From: Blumeriella jaapii
Lineage: Eukaryota; Ascomycota; Leotiomycetes; Helotiales; Drepanopezizaceae
NCBI GenBank assembly: GCA_009599575.1
Contig: VWND01000001.1
Location: forward strand, 1,736,001-1,800,000
Length of the DNA: 64,000 nucleotides
Direction: 5' to 3'
The position numbers and the translations under genes were made by a program. The notes beneath the pieces were generated by a model. It saw only the letters and a program-made list of their open reading frames with translations, was not told the DNA's origin and did no database searches. Below, one piece after another: positions 46,081 to 56,695 of the stretch; positions within the stretch are counted from its first letter, which is position 1, and each line of letters starts with the position of its first letter.

Positions 46081-46866
46081 ATGCTCGTCAACACGGCTGT
46101 CGCTGTCGCGTTCTTGACCGGCTTCGTCGCCTGCCAAACCACCGCCAACTCCACCATTGACGCCTCGACCGTCTCGTCCACAACGAAGTGTAAGCTGCGC
46201 TCGATGCCACGTCGCGTGAGGAGAACCCCCACTGACTTGACTCCCAGCGCAATGGTGCCTGTCCCAAAGAAACGTCTGTGGCACGCTCTGCAGCGGCGAG
46301 GAGGATTCGAACGAGTGTGATCCGGTACGTTGACAGGCCTGCGCGGATCGCTAGCCGTGTATGCATGCTGATCGATGTCGTGCCTCTCAGTCTACTCTTG
46401 CCTACACCTGCACCTGCGCTTCCAACAGCTCCACTCCGGGCCTGGTCTACTACACCGGAACCCTGCCGACCTTCATCTGCGAGCAGATCTTCCAGAACTG
46501 CATCGCCGCCGGGGAGAACGATCAAGCTGCGCAAGCTGTCTGCACCCGAATCAAGACTGCTAACTGTGGAACTCTGGACCCTGAGAAGTTTGTTGCCGCC
46601 GCTGTGCCCTCGAGCTCCGCATATCCCACCGTAAGTTTGGAGAAACGATTCGATTTCACACTGCCTGCTCTGCCTGCCTGCCTTTGCTTCTGAATTTTGA
46701 CGATGCTGACTCTTTTTAGTCTACCCCAACAGGCAGTCCTACACCCGCGGGAACTGCTACCTCAACCATGTCCAAAGGTGCCGGGGCCACCCTCATGCCA
46801 GGCCAAACCTTCGGTCTTGGTGCCATGGTCATGGGAGCTGGCGCTGCTTTCGGATACTTGCTTTAG
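46081..46866 (+). CDS. Secreted GPI-anchored Cys-rich protein (DUF7707-like)
   Basis: Exons 46081-46189, 46248-46324, 46391-46630 and 46720-46866 (introns 58, 66 and 89 bp) give 190 residues. Signal peptide about residues 1-19 (MLVNTAVAVAFLTGFVACQ). The mature part has ten cysteines in the pattern QWC, NVC, TLC, NEC, YTCTC, FIC, QNC, AVC and ANC, with an N-glycosylation site and the TPGLVYYTGTLPTFICEQI block, which I associate with the fungal DUF7707 family. A Ser/Thr/Pro-rich linker (SSSAYPTSTPTGSPTPAG) and a hydrophobic C-terminus (FGLGAMVMGAGAAFGYLL) indicate GPI anchoring to membrane or wall. No enzymatic motif. All splice junctions join in frame and are needed to bring the Cys residues together. 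Confidence 0.87.
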
Positions 46867-48193
46867 GCTGGCATCTTCAGGCCTCGACATGTAACAGAAC
46901 TGGTCTCTTCACGATACTACGTTCTTGGACGTGTCTGTGGCTGGATTATGCATACTCTACTACTTGCTTTTACGGCGTTCTAGCATCGGTGTTGTGGCTT
47001 GGTTGTGCATGCGCGCTTCTAGCATCTTTTTGTCTTGTGCTTGCGAACAGCCGCCAAAGGGTGGTATAATCGTAATGGAACGAGGGGATGATATGATGGA
47101 GAACCAATGACGGGTGGTGTGTCTGGACTTTAATGTTTCCCCGCAAGCCAGTTCCAACCTAGCTCAGGAAAAAAAACATGGTATCAGTACAGGCCTGGCT
47201 CCATGAGCTTGGTGCAACATGCCAAAACTCCTCCTCGTTCTCTTTTACAAACCTGTCCTCGTTTGCGACATGCGATTCCCTCTCTTCACTCGACCTTCTG
47301 TGCTGCCATCGTTCGAGCTCGTCCAGTCACAAAATCCACAAGTCTCGTCCCTAGCGCTGTAAAAGTCTGCTTGATTATTGTCATCAATATTAGTGCCGCA
47401 GCCTCTGTCATCCAGGACATGGTTTCTACTCTTTCGCTCAACGTAATTGCAGAATCATGTTTACCAAGGTAGTTATTTTGGAATCCTCGATGTGTTTTCC
47501 AACTTGTCAAAACCGTACTTACCTGATCAAATCTGTGTTCTTTCACAAAGCGGCATGTAAGCTGCTAGCTATCGATAATGTCGAACTGTTCCAGTGGTCT
47601 TTTTGTTGGCACTGGTCTTTTTGTTCGGGATATTCAATCACATCAAGGTCCGGGGGGGTCAGCTCGAGGTCAATTAGTCAGGTAAATGGGACCATAGATC
47701 GGCTCATAACTATATCCATCCCTTGTTTCTCGGAGAGGGAAGAACAGGCAGAGCACGTTGGCTTGGCTTGGCTTGGCTTGGATGACTGATACATACATGC
47801 ATACCTGCTCTGCTTACTCGTGTGTCGCTTCAACTATGACCTGCCTTTTCTATTCGTTTCTTTTTTTAGATCAAAACAAAGCTAAGATTCAACTCGTCAC
47901 TCGAAACACATCCTCACGTTTCGACTTGTACTGTAGTGGTGGCGATCTACAGTACTGTACTGTACTGTACCTTACTCGACCAGACCGACTTCGATTTGAA
48001 AACACAGATGTCCCATTTCTCCCAAAGCCACTTCACTTTCGTGTCGGTTTGTTGTTAGGTACTTACAGTACAGTACAGTACATACCTAAGTACACAACCG
48101 CAACAGACGGCCGAACGAACGTCTTCCACGGTCAAATTACCACGTCTCAGCCAAGACGCCTGCCTACCTACCTACCTACCTACCTACCTACTG
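46867..48193. other. Intergenic, last ordinary DNA before the transposon block
   Basis: About 1.3 kb with no supported gene. It has a GGCTTGGCTT repeat at 47760-47781, TACTGTACTGTAC at about 47950-47970, TACAGTACAGTACAGTAC at 48065-48082 and (CTAC)n at 48161-48190. The Tc1/mariner element begins right after this last microsatellite. Confidence 0.5.
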
Positions 48194-48195
48194 TA

Positions 48196-48226
48196 CAGTA
48201 CGTGGACACATGAATGTGCGCGTCGG
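48196..48226 (+). repeat. Left terminal inverted repeat of the Tc1/mariner element
   Basis: Matches the reverse complement of 56008-56038 at 27 of 31 positions by eye; the core GTGGACACATGAAT is identical. Preceded by the target TA. Confidence 0.9.
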
Positions 48227-48288
48227 CCCCCGACCGCGACTTTTCGCGTTTACACCAAAACACACCTCTTTTTCGCAACTACACTACT

Positions 48289-48894
48289 ATGCCACGAACA
48301 TCCGGAACGTCTCGCCAACCCCTTAGGGACTTTTCTTCAGGGGCTAGAAATCGTATTATTAGCGGTAGAAGATTTGGAGTTTCTTATACCTGGCTTGCGG
48401 AGTCGGAAAAGTGCAGCCCATCCGCCGCGCGTTACACGGTCAAAAACGCGTCTTTACAATCCGACGGTAAATCACAACCTCGAGGACGCCCGCCTTCTCT
48501 TATTACGGAACGCGATAGGAGGGCTATTTTTAAAGCAATTGCTCGTACGCCAAAAATTACAGCGGCCCAATTACGCTTTTCTACCGTTCCGCACGTTTCG
48601 AAAACGATATATCGATTTTTAAAGAAATCTGATATACAAAAATAGCGCTGTCGAAAACGACCTGTTTTAACCGACGAACGCGCTGCCGCGCGATTGCAAT
48701 AAGCACTCTTTCACGATAATAAACCTTTTTTTTATTAGCGTCGCTGGCGCTGGTCTGACGAATATTCAATTGAACGTGAAAAAAAGGGTTGTTAAGAGTT
48801 TGTTTATCGAGCGAAAAATTAATATTTCTATCGATTTATATTCTTTATTATTAACGCAATTTAATAAGTGAAAGCCTACAACCTTGGGCAGTTT
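48289..48894 (+). pseudogene. Tc1/mariner transposase, N-terminal half
   Basis: From ATG 48289 the frame is open for 118 codons to a TAG at 48643, and the same frame continues with further stops. It encodes the DNA-binding part: GARNRIISGRRFGVSYTWLA (first HTH), a SQPRGRPPSLITERDRRAIF hinge with the GRPR-like AT-hook, a second HTH and VSKTIYRFLKKS. Further on comes WSDEYSIERE with the first catalytic Asp at 48758-48760. The coding block is cut by copy A at 48895. This half is less AT-rich than the rest of the block. Broken by stops; not functional. Confidence 0.85.
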
Positions 48895-49191
48895 TGTGAC
48901 GATCTAATCAGTCGAAGGGCTGGGAGATCAGTCAACTGGTCGCCGTATTCACATGGTATGAAAAACGAACCTTTGATTTTATAACAAAGATATTCATTTA
49001 AAATCAACAACTGCAAAAGGCAGAAGTTGCTAAAAAAAGAAAGTTTTATATACATAAATAATTTCCACAATTGATAAAAAGACTTATTAAAAAACCAAAA
49101 AGCTTGCAGCTATACGTAATTGCTGAAAAGCTTGCAATTATACGTAGTTGCTGAGATGACACGAAAGATGGCAACGGAGTAAATCGTCACA
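48895..49191 (-). repeat. 3' LTR of copy A
   Basis: 297 bp, aligned end to end with 55071-55367; ends are TGTGACGAT and ATCGTCACA. It carries a 28-bp unit twice in tandem (49100-49127, 49128-49155) that is single in copy B. Differences from the other LTR are nearly all transitions. Confidence 0.92.
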
Positions 49192-49206
49192 CTACCCCCC
49201 CGTCCG
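49192..49206 (-). other. Polypurine tract of copy A
   Basis: Read on the minus strand, CGGACGGGGGGGTAG sits directly before the 3' LTR, the standard site for plus-strand DNA priming. The same tract is present in copy B at 62962-62976. Confidence 0.8.
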
Positions 49207-49434
49207 AAAAAAGCGCGCTCTCGAGCTTTTATCCATTAATACGTCACTATCCAAATGATCGTACGAATCCAAACCTTCGGAATACGCTTTTAGCTAGTCT
49301 ACAAGTTTTGCAAAAAAACCGGAAAGCTTTTTATGCGCCAAATAAAAGTCGCGCACTTTTAAAAAAGCGTATATAAAATCAAACGCGGAATATTACGTAA
49401 GATCTTTATTTAAGCCTATCTAAAAAGCTTTATA

Positions 49435-50920
49435 CTAAAAGGTTTTCCGCTGCACTCGATAAGCGATTAATTTATCGATTTCGTATTTAAGCTTATCAAT
49501 TATATTAATAAATTCAAAAGCTGAATTAATCTGATTTGAAAGCGCGTCGTCAACTGCTTTACGCAATCGATTAGCGTGAAAAACTGGATATACGTTTATA
49601 ATATTAAAAAAATTTAGCTTAAAAGCGTTGTCGAAAATTTTGACTATAATTTTAAAAAAGCCGTTTGTAAAATTGTCGAGTTTGCGAAAGGGCCGGAAGG
49701 TCGGAAATGAACGCATATCGAGCCAAACGTAATCGCTAATATTAAAATCGATCGCGCGGCGAAATTTATTCGTATTCCTTTTTATTTTATCGTAGATTTA
49801 TTAAAAATGCGATTTGGCAAGATTCTAAGCGTCGTAATAGCGGCGAGCGTACGCACGAGCTTCGTTTGCGTTTAACTTATATAAGAAATTAAAAAAAAAA
49901 AAAATATCGAGCTTTCAATTCCAATTAATATAAGGAATATAATCGTATACAATTTTAAAAAGTGAAAAATCATTTAGACTTTCGTAAAAAAAGACCATTT
50001 GAACGAAATTTATTATTAAAAAAAATTCGCTCCAATCGTTTTAATAAAAGTTTACGAAAAGTCGAAAGCGTTTTTGCAGGTATTAATTGTAAATTTCGGT
50101 TTGACTATCGGTTTTAAAATAAGCGGCTATCGAAAGCTTCAATTGCGTATCGAATATTTTATTTAATTTAAACCAGAAAGTAAATTAATACTAAAAGCCA
50201 CGATCGCTAATAATACTTTTTAAAAAGCTAAAATACCTATATACGTAAAATATATACAATTTAACGAAGCTTCGAGCGTCGATATTCTTATAACAAAAAA
50301 TCGAAATAACTTGCTTAAAAAAGCGATTTATTATTACGAATACGTTATCGTAACCGTATTTGTTTTTATTAAAGCTGCAAAAGTCTATTATAACGTACTT
50401 CTAAAAATAGTCAAAAACAGAAAAAAGCTGAAAAAAGCCGGAGCGCTTATTTTTTAAAACAAAACTTTTTCGATAAGCGTAATAATTGCGATAATATTGT
50501 TTTACGAAAGCTGTTATACTTCGCTAATAATATTGGTCCGAAAGCAATTGCGTAGTTTTGCGAACGCTAAAATAAGCGGTGGAAATCTGGTCGTGCACTT
50601 TTCGTATAAAAGCCAAACGAAAATAATCGACGTCTGGTACTATCAAACGACCGTAATATAGCAGCAGATCGCGTTCAAATATATACGAAAACGGAATATT
50701 ATTAGCGTCGTTCCTTTTCGTAGCGTTTCGTACAGCTTTTTTTCGGAAAGCCATCAGGCTGCTAGCTGTGCGATTAGCGTGGAAAAGCTGGTTAACGACA
50801 CGAAATGCGAATAAAAAATCAGCTATTTCAACGATAAAAACAGCTGTTTCGAAAGCCGTGGAAAATCGAAGTTTTTCAGTCAAAAAGCGATAATCGATTT
50901 AATCGGTTCGAAAAAAGATT
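49435..50920 (-). pseudogene. Copy A integrase remnant
   Basis: Minus-strand segments similar to copy B. A 119-codon open piece (50524-50883) contains the zinc-binding region with AFIRKVHDQISTAYFSVRKTTQLL, and the last piece (49435-49716) is the integrase C-terminal domain with RPFRKLDN, KIFDNAFKLNFF and VYPVFHANRLRKAV, matching the KLGPF/AYKLDLP/HPVFHVSLL pattern of Ty3 integrases. Broken by stops and frameshifts between the pieces; no chromodomain is recognisable. Confidence 0.8.
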
Positions 50921-50939
50921 TGCAAACGCTAAATGCGTT

Positions 50940-52520
50940 TAAAAAAGTTTTGGCGATCGAATTCGTTCGTACGATATATTAGTGCGTCAGCCAAAAAATT
51001 ATGTTTACTTGGTTTGTACGTAATAAAAAAGTTGTAATCGGCGAAAAGCTCGGCCTAGCGTGCTTATCGAGCGTTTAAAAGTTTAAAAATTATAAAATAT
51101 TCCAAAGCTTTATAATTAATAATTATTTTGATTTAATAAACTAAACCAGCTAATTTAATACGAAAATTATCTAAAAATCTTACGATTGCGAGCATTTCTT
51201 TATTATATACGACGTAATTTAGCTCTGCGAAAGCTATAGTTTTGCTAAAGTAAACGACTGAAAGCCAATCGTCATTATAAAATTGGAAAAGCACAAAAGC
51301 CATTACGCCGTCGGAAGCGTTAGTTTTTAATATGCAAAAAAGATTTTGCCTGTAATATTATAGAACTGATGCAATAATAAAAGCTAGTATAAAAAGGTCG
51401 AAACTCTTCTGATATTCAAAAATGAAATTGTAAAAAACGTTAGCTTTGATTAAATAAACCAAAAGCTTTGCAATTATATCGTAGTTTCGAATAAAACGTC
51501 GGTAAAAATTACAAAAACCAAAAAAACTTTATATATTTTTTACAATAGTAAAAAACTTTTAATAAGCGACTACGAAAACCTTTTTTAAATTTACCTCTAG
51601 GCTTTTAATCGAAATAATAAAACCTAAATAACGGGTCCGAGTAACGTTAAATTTAAACTTCCGAATATCGGCCTGTAATTCAGCGTCAGCGAATTTTTAA
51701 AGCATTTTGCGAACGTATATAACGTGTTTTAAAAAATCGAACGAATAAATAAAAATATTATCCAAATATATAATATAAAAATCGTTTAAATAATCGAAAA
51801 AAACGTCGTTTATATAACGTTAATAAATTGCGAATTTATTAATAAGGCCAAAAGGTAGCATTTTGCATTTATAAGCGCCGTAACGCGTACGAAACGTCGT
51901 TAGTTTTTTATTAGCGGAATCCATTCGAATTCTATAAAAAGCTTAACGAATATCAAGCTTCGTAAAAATTCGCGTTTCCGAAAAACGAGCAAAAGTTTTA
52001 TTAATAAAAAAAAAAAAATAGCGATTTTTACGAATAACGTTATTAAAAGCTCGATAATCGATATAAAAACGTAATGATCCGTCGGGTTTTTTGGCGAAAA
52101 GCACTAAAGCAGCGAAAAAAACGGTGAAAGATTCGATAAAGCTTTTGTCAAAGTTATTTTACAAATAAGTTTTAACAATTTCGAACTTTAAAATCGATAT
52201 TTTATATAAAAAAATGTATTTCAGCTTTTTTTTATTTATAATAAGCTCGATCTTATAATCGTAAGGCCGGTGAAAAGCTAGCTCGTTATTAGCGGCCTTA
52301 GAAAACACGTGTTCGAGGTCTTTATATTCCGAAAAAAAAAATTCGAAAAAAGATTTATTCGAAGTTAGCTTTGCTAAGTTGGTTAAAAAAGTCGAAATCG
52401 ATATTTCGTTAATCCTGAAACGTTCGAAAAAACTGTAAAATTGGGTTTTGAAAAAAATATTATACGTAAGATCGTTTAATATTCTGTCGATCTCGTATAA
52501 AAAAATTAAAAACATTTCAA
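50940..52520 (-). pseudogene. Copy A reverse transcriptase and RNase H remnant
   Basis: Degenerate minus-strand pol region. It includes RPYDYKIELI just upstream of the RT fingers, the KPDG-type motif, and the RT active site near 51757-51768 which reads YLDN instead of YLDD. RNase H similarity lies between about 51000 and 51400. Stops are frequent, many explained by CAA/CAG-to-TAA/TAG changes. Confidence 0.75.
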
Positions 52521-53247
52521 TTGCTTTTTTTCTGAAAATCAGCTTAAAAGCGTGCGCAGTAATCTGGCAAATAGAAATTGAATAAGCAGTAAATTAAAAG
52601 ACTCGTCTTCGAACTGGTTTGAAAAATTCAAAAAATAGCTTATCTAAACTATCGATTATATTAAGCTGAAAAGCCATCGCGGCGAAAGTTTTCCTTCGGT
52701 TTTTAGTATAACTGTTTTTCGTAGAACGAAAAAGCTGTTTTGACAAAGGGAAAAAAAAAAAAAAAAAAATAATAAAAAAAAAATCGTCAGCCTGAAAAAA
52801 TGGTAGTATAATTTCTTGTATTATCCTATTAGCGTCGCCATCGAAATTGGCACCGCGAATAAAATTCGACCTTTTCGCGCTCCGCACAGCGTCGTAAATC
52901 TGCCATAATTAATTAAGATTTTTATTACGTTTTACAGCGTCGTTTTAATAGCGAAATTAAATTTTTCGAAAATGCAAATAAAAAACTTTAATACAACGAA
53001 CGTAAAAAGCTGTAAAAAAATAAAATTTCGGCCAATAAAGCTTGCGTTTATTACAATTTAATAAAACTTAATATTCGGCTAACCAAGCTCTTTTTAAAAT
53101 TATATTATAATTTCCGAAATTAATAATTAAAAAAAAAATAAACGATTATATTCGATTGTTAATAATAAGATTGAAAAGCGTAAAATATATAATTAAATAG
53201 CCACGAGCTTTATTATACTTTTTTATAAAAAAAAAAGCCGGAAAAAA

Positions 53248-53439
53248 TTAAATCAAAAGTTTTAAAAAGAAAAAAAAAAACTTAATTAACGCCGAATCGA
53301 TTAACGCATAACCGTTCGCTTTAAAATCGGCGAGCGTTTTTATTTTGTACAAAAAGCTATTTTTAATAAATATAACGGAAATTATTAATAAATCGCCACC
53401 AAAAAGCTTTCGAACGTTAAAATAACGCATATCGCGCAA
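53248..53439 (-). pseudogene. Copy A aspartic protease remnant
   Basis: A 63-codon open piece with ADFKANGYALID. In Ty3 elements this region is an ADSGANG-type protease active site. Asp is kept but the Ser-Gly pair is replaced by Phe-Lys at 53320-53328, each change explained by transitions. The copy B segment has the same replacement. Confidence 0.75.
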
Positions 53440-53479
53440 TACGCTTAAAAAAAAAGCTTTGCTTAGGCCTGAGCGTTTT

Positions 53480-54960
53480 CCCGACTGGCGGAAAAGCCTT
53501 CGATTTCCTCGTGTGCGTTTTGAAAATCGTTTGAAAAAGGGTTTTCGTTTTTATTATTATTATCAAAAAGCAAATCTTCGGCCGGTTCGACCTCGTTTAC
53601 ACCTACCAGTTTAAAAAAACTTTTAAATAAAACCGAAAATCGGCCCGTAAAAAGTCGTGCAAATTAGCCTCGAACCTTCTGATATAAAATAAAAAACGAG
53701 CGTTATCGTTGGTCCGATCGAAAAAAAAAAACGCCAAAAGAGGCGTTCTAACGTAAAAAAAAAAAAAGAACAAAAGGCTGAAAAAAAGCTTGTGAAACAT
53801 TTAAACGATTCTTATACGTACGATTTAACTCGTAATACGCTTTGGTTAAAGATTTACCATTTTAATAAATAATAGATTTGATTAAAAAGCGATTCGCGTA
53901 TAAAATTCGTTTAGCCAACTGATTTTGTTTTTTTTATCGGACGGCGGTAAGCCAATTTTTAAAAGTCGTAGTACGCGCTTATTTCAAATATAGCTTTTTT
54001 CGTAAACGCTTTGATATTTTATCGCGGAAAGCGTTCCGAAGCTGTTTATCAGTTCGTATTTAAACGTTCGCTGCGAAAATGGAAAATCGCAAATAAAACC
54101 GCTAAAAGTCGTCGTGCGTATTTATTGCAAGCATTTTAAACTCGTTTTCGGCTTTTTAAACGTTTGAAAAATCGGCCAAAAAATCGGCGACCTTTTTTAT
54201 TAATTTTTCGGAAAAAGTAAAATCGGAACGGTTTAAAATACGCGGGATCAAAAACTCTTTTGCTACGCTTTCGGTCTGATCGAATATATAATTTTTGCGA
54301 AATCGATCGCCAGCGAAATAATCGTAATAAAATTCGAGATTATCGAAAACTTTAATTTTCTAATAGCGTGCTTTATAATTTTTACTATTATTTAGCTTAA
54401 ACTTAAAATTCGAAACGCGTTTTATACGAGCTAGTCGAAAATTAGCAGATAAATAAGAATTATAGCGTTTAAAAAGCGCGCTAAAGTTTTGGCCGTTATA
54501 AAAAAATCCAAAAAAAATTCGCGAAAAGCGTAAAAGTTGATTTACAACGTTTATTAATTAAAATAAAACATTGCGAAAAAAAAAAGCAGCAGATTCGCGA
54601 TTGGCAGAAGCACGTTCGATAGATTTTATCAAACGCTTTAATTAAAAAGTCTGTCGCAATCGTATAATTTTCAAAAATTATCGTTCACGCTTTTGCGTTT
54701 TTTTCAATTGATTTTACAAAAGTCTTAATTAAATGTTTTCAGCGCTAAGCTGTAAGAAAATGGCAGGCGAAATAATTGATGCTCTGCTTTTTTTTTTGTT
54801 TTTTTTTCTTCGGGAAAAAAATTGTTTTTTAAAAAAAAAAGCTTTTGGAAAAAGCTGCTTTTTCGCTGATTAAAAAAAGGAAAGTTGTAATATAATAGCA
54901 GAAGCTGAAAAGCTCTGCTAAAAAAAGAATCGTTAAACAAAAGCTATTTTTCGCGAAGTG
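53480..54960 (-). pseudogene. Copy A gag-like region
   Basis: Heavily mutated minus-strand region equivalent to copy B gag (57200-58570). No long frame and no CCHC knuckle found; assignment is by position and by similarity to copy B. Confidence 0.5.
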
Positions 54961-55070
54961 CGGAAATAAGCTTTTTTACGACCGGTCGATTATTTTGATA
55001 TAACCCGTGAAAAATTCGAAAAAAAAAATAGTTTACGCCGTCGCCAGCGTAAAAAAAAAATTGTTAATAA

Positions 55071-55367
55071 TATAACGATTTAATTAATCGAAAAGCTAAA
55101 AGATCAGTCAACTGGTCGCCGTATTTACATAGTATAAAAAACGAACCTTTGGTTTTGTAATAAAAATATTTATTTAAAATCAACAACTGTAAAAAGCAGA
55201 AGTTGCTAAAAAAAAAAAGTCTTATATATATAAATAATTTCCACAGTTAATAAAAAGACCCATCAGAAGACCAGAAAGCTTGCAGCTATACGTAGTTGCT
55301 GGGAAGCTTGCAGCTATACGTAGTTGCTGGGGTGACACGAGAGGTGGCAACGGAGTGAATCGTTATA
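55071..55367 (-). repeat. 5' LTR of copy A
   Basis: 297 bp; ends are TATAACGAT and ATCGTTATA, RIP-type versions of the TGTGACGAT/ATCGTCACA ends of its partner. It has the duplicated 28-bp unit at 55276-55331. Confidence 0.92.
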
Positions 55368-55372
55368 AGTTT

Positions 55373-55881
55373 AAGAAAAGCTTACTAAAAGTCGAACGAC
55401 TATGTTTTGGGCTGCATTCGGCTAAGAAATTCGAACAGATTTGGTCGTAATACGCGGAGATCCAAATGCGATTCGTAAAAGCGTTACAGCCGTTAAATAT
55501 CTCGAAATTCTCGAAAAACACTTTTCTACGATTCTTCACGACGACAGTATTTTTATGCAAAATAACGCTCCGATTTATAAAGCGCGTTCTATTCAGGAAT
55601 AGTTTCGTAATATAAATATCGAATTAATAAATTGGCCTTTTTATTCGCCGGATCTTAATCCGATTGAAAATTTATAAAAAATGTTAAAAGCTAAGATTAT
55701 TAAATTAAAACCTGAATTAATTATTATAAAAAATAACGATATAACTCAGCGTTTATTAATTAATATTGCACAAAAGGCGTGGGAGCTTTTGGAAGACCAG
55801 TTATTAAATAAACTGGCGGAGGGGATGCAGAAGAGAGTAAACGCTGTTAAAGCTGCAAATGGATGGTATACGAAATACTAA
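55373..55881 (+). pseudogene. Tc1/mariner transposase, C-terminal half
   Basis: Continues the transposase after the retrotransposon. Includes RTDLVVIRGDPNAIR, the second catalytic motif now reading MQNNAPIYKA (Tc1-type QDNAPIH expected; both changes are transitions), WPFYSPDLNPIEN carrying the third acidic residue, and a 66-codon open end (55681-55881) finishing ANGWYTKY. There are stops after ARSIQE and IENL (former Trp or Gln codons). It lies in strongly AT-rich sequence. Confidence 0.88.
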
Positions 55882-56007
55882 TTGAAATCGAATATTTTTT
55901 CGATTTTCAGCTTTCATTTAAGCTATTTGTATTTAAAATCGATTAATTAATGGTGGAGTTATGAAATTGTAAAGGTAGAAGAATTTTGTTGGGATAACGA
56001 TTATTTA

Positions 56008-56038
56008 CTGACGCGCAGATTCATGTGTCCACCCACTG
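56008..56038 (-). repeat. Right terminal inverted repeat of the Tc1/mariner element
   Basis: Reverse complement pairs with 48196-48226, followed by the target TA at 56039-56040. Confidence 0.9.
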
Positions 56039-56040
56039 TA

Positions 56041-56129
56041 CCTATTCAACCCGCTCGTCGCGGAGCCACTGCGTGTGTACATAATGTAATCTCTTTCGCG
56101 TTTCCAAACACCCCGCCCCCCCCCCACCA

Positions 56130-56173
<44 letters not shown>

Positions 56174-56643
56174 ACCCATCTGCAAATCCGAGCGTGCGTG
56201 CATGATGCTTGCTTGCTTGCCAGTATGCCTCAGATGCGAATTGACCAAGCTTCCAAACGAACGCGCACGTCACGTCACGTCCAAAGCTGGCGCGGTGCGA
56301 GCGTGGTTGCAATACCGTCGTCGTCGTTATCGTAGTACACACAGTACATACATACATTAAGTAGTGTAGCATAGTGTAGTGAAAAAGCGAGTGAGCTGAA
56401 GCAGCGAGAGTTGAAAAAAAAAGTGAAAAGAAAAAAAGAAAAAAAGAAGATAGAATATCCTCCGCGATAACAGCAAGCAGTACATACATCACATCACGTT
56501 GTTGATCCCACAGTGCTGCGAACGCATGATGCTACTGTGTATAATAAGCTGCGGCTCCAACGTCATCCTGATTACGCCCAAGGCTAATAGTGGGCTGCCT
56601 TCCCACATTTATCCTGCGGGCACTCGGATAATGTGGGGGAAAG
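56041..56643. other. Island of ordinary DNA between two transposon blocks
   Basis: About 600 bp of normal base composition, the right flank of the mariner insertion. It contains a 42-base C run, an ACGTCACGTCACGT stretch near 56266-56280, GTACATACATACATTA near 56344-56359 and an A-rich tract. No gene seen. Confidence 0.6.
56132..56173. repeat. 42-base C homopolymer
   Basis: An unbroken run of C, with shorter C runs just before it. Its exact length is doubtful in any assembly. Confidence 0.85.
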
Positions 56644-56672
56644 CAAGTGTCCCACTGCATCCAAGTGTCCCA
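56644..56672. repeat. Direct repeat CAAGTGTCCCA at the AT-rich boundary
   Basis: The 11-mer CAAGTGTCCCA occurs at 56644-56654 and 56662-56672. The second copy sits exactly where sequence changes from ordinary to AT-rich, so this may be the end of another DNA transposon. No matching opposite end lies in the window. Confidence 0.5.
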
Positions 56673-56695
56673 TCTCAATTCATGATTTTTTACGA

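Larger units (their letters stand above)
48890..55372 (-). mobile_element. Ty3/gypsy LTR retrotransposon copy A
   Basis: Full-length element 48895-55367 (6473 bp), minus-oriented, flanked by the 5-bp duplication AGTTT (48890-48894 and 55368-55372). It has 297-bp LTRs with TGTGACGAT/ATCGTCACA-type ends, a polypurine tract next to the 3' LTR, and degenerate gag, protease, RT-RNase H and integrase segments in the order of Ty3/gypsy (integrase last). All frames are broken by stops and the DNA is strongly AT-biased through C-to-T and G-to-A changes. Confidence 0.92.
48194..56040 (+). mobile_element. Tc1/mariner DNA transposon, interrupted by Ty3 copy A
   Basis: Element 48196-56038 flanked by the TA duplications 48194-48195 and 56039-56040. 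The ends are 31-bp inverted repeats beginning CAGTRSGTGGACACATGAAT. Without the inserted retrotransposon (and one copy of its 5-bp duplication) it is about 1365 bp, normal for the superfamily. The transposase reads on the plus strand in two blocks on either side of the insertion (48289-48894 and 55373-55881) and carries several stop codons plus transition changes. It is a dead copy; it may have been full length before the insertion. Confidence 0.9.

Noticed and set aside
45409..46320. 303-codon plus-strand frame upstream of and overlapping the GPI-protein gene
   Set aside because: It runs through microsatellite sequence and into the first intron of the spliced gene; no protein-like composition.
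47286..47546. Minus-strand 86-codon frame with one hydrophobic stretch
   Set aside because: No conserved motif, no neighbouring exons, and the composition fits chance.
56046..56492. Minus-strand frame with a long Gly run
   Set aside because: The Gly run is just the C homopolymer; not a gene.
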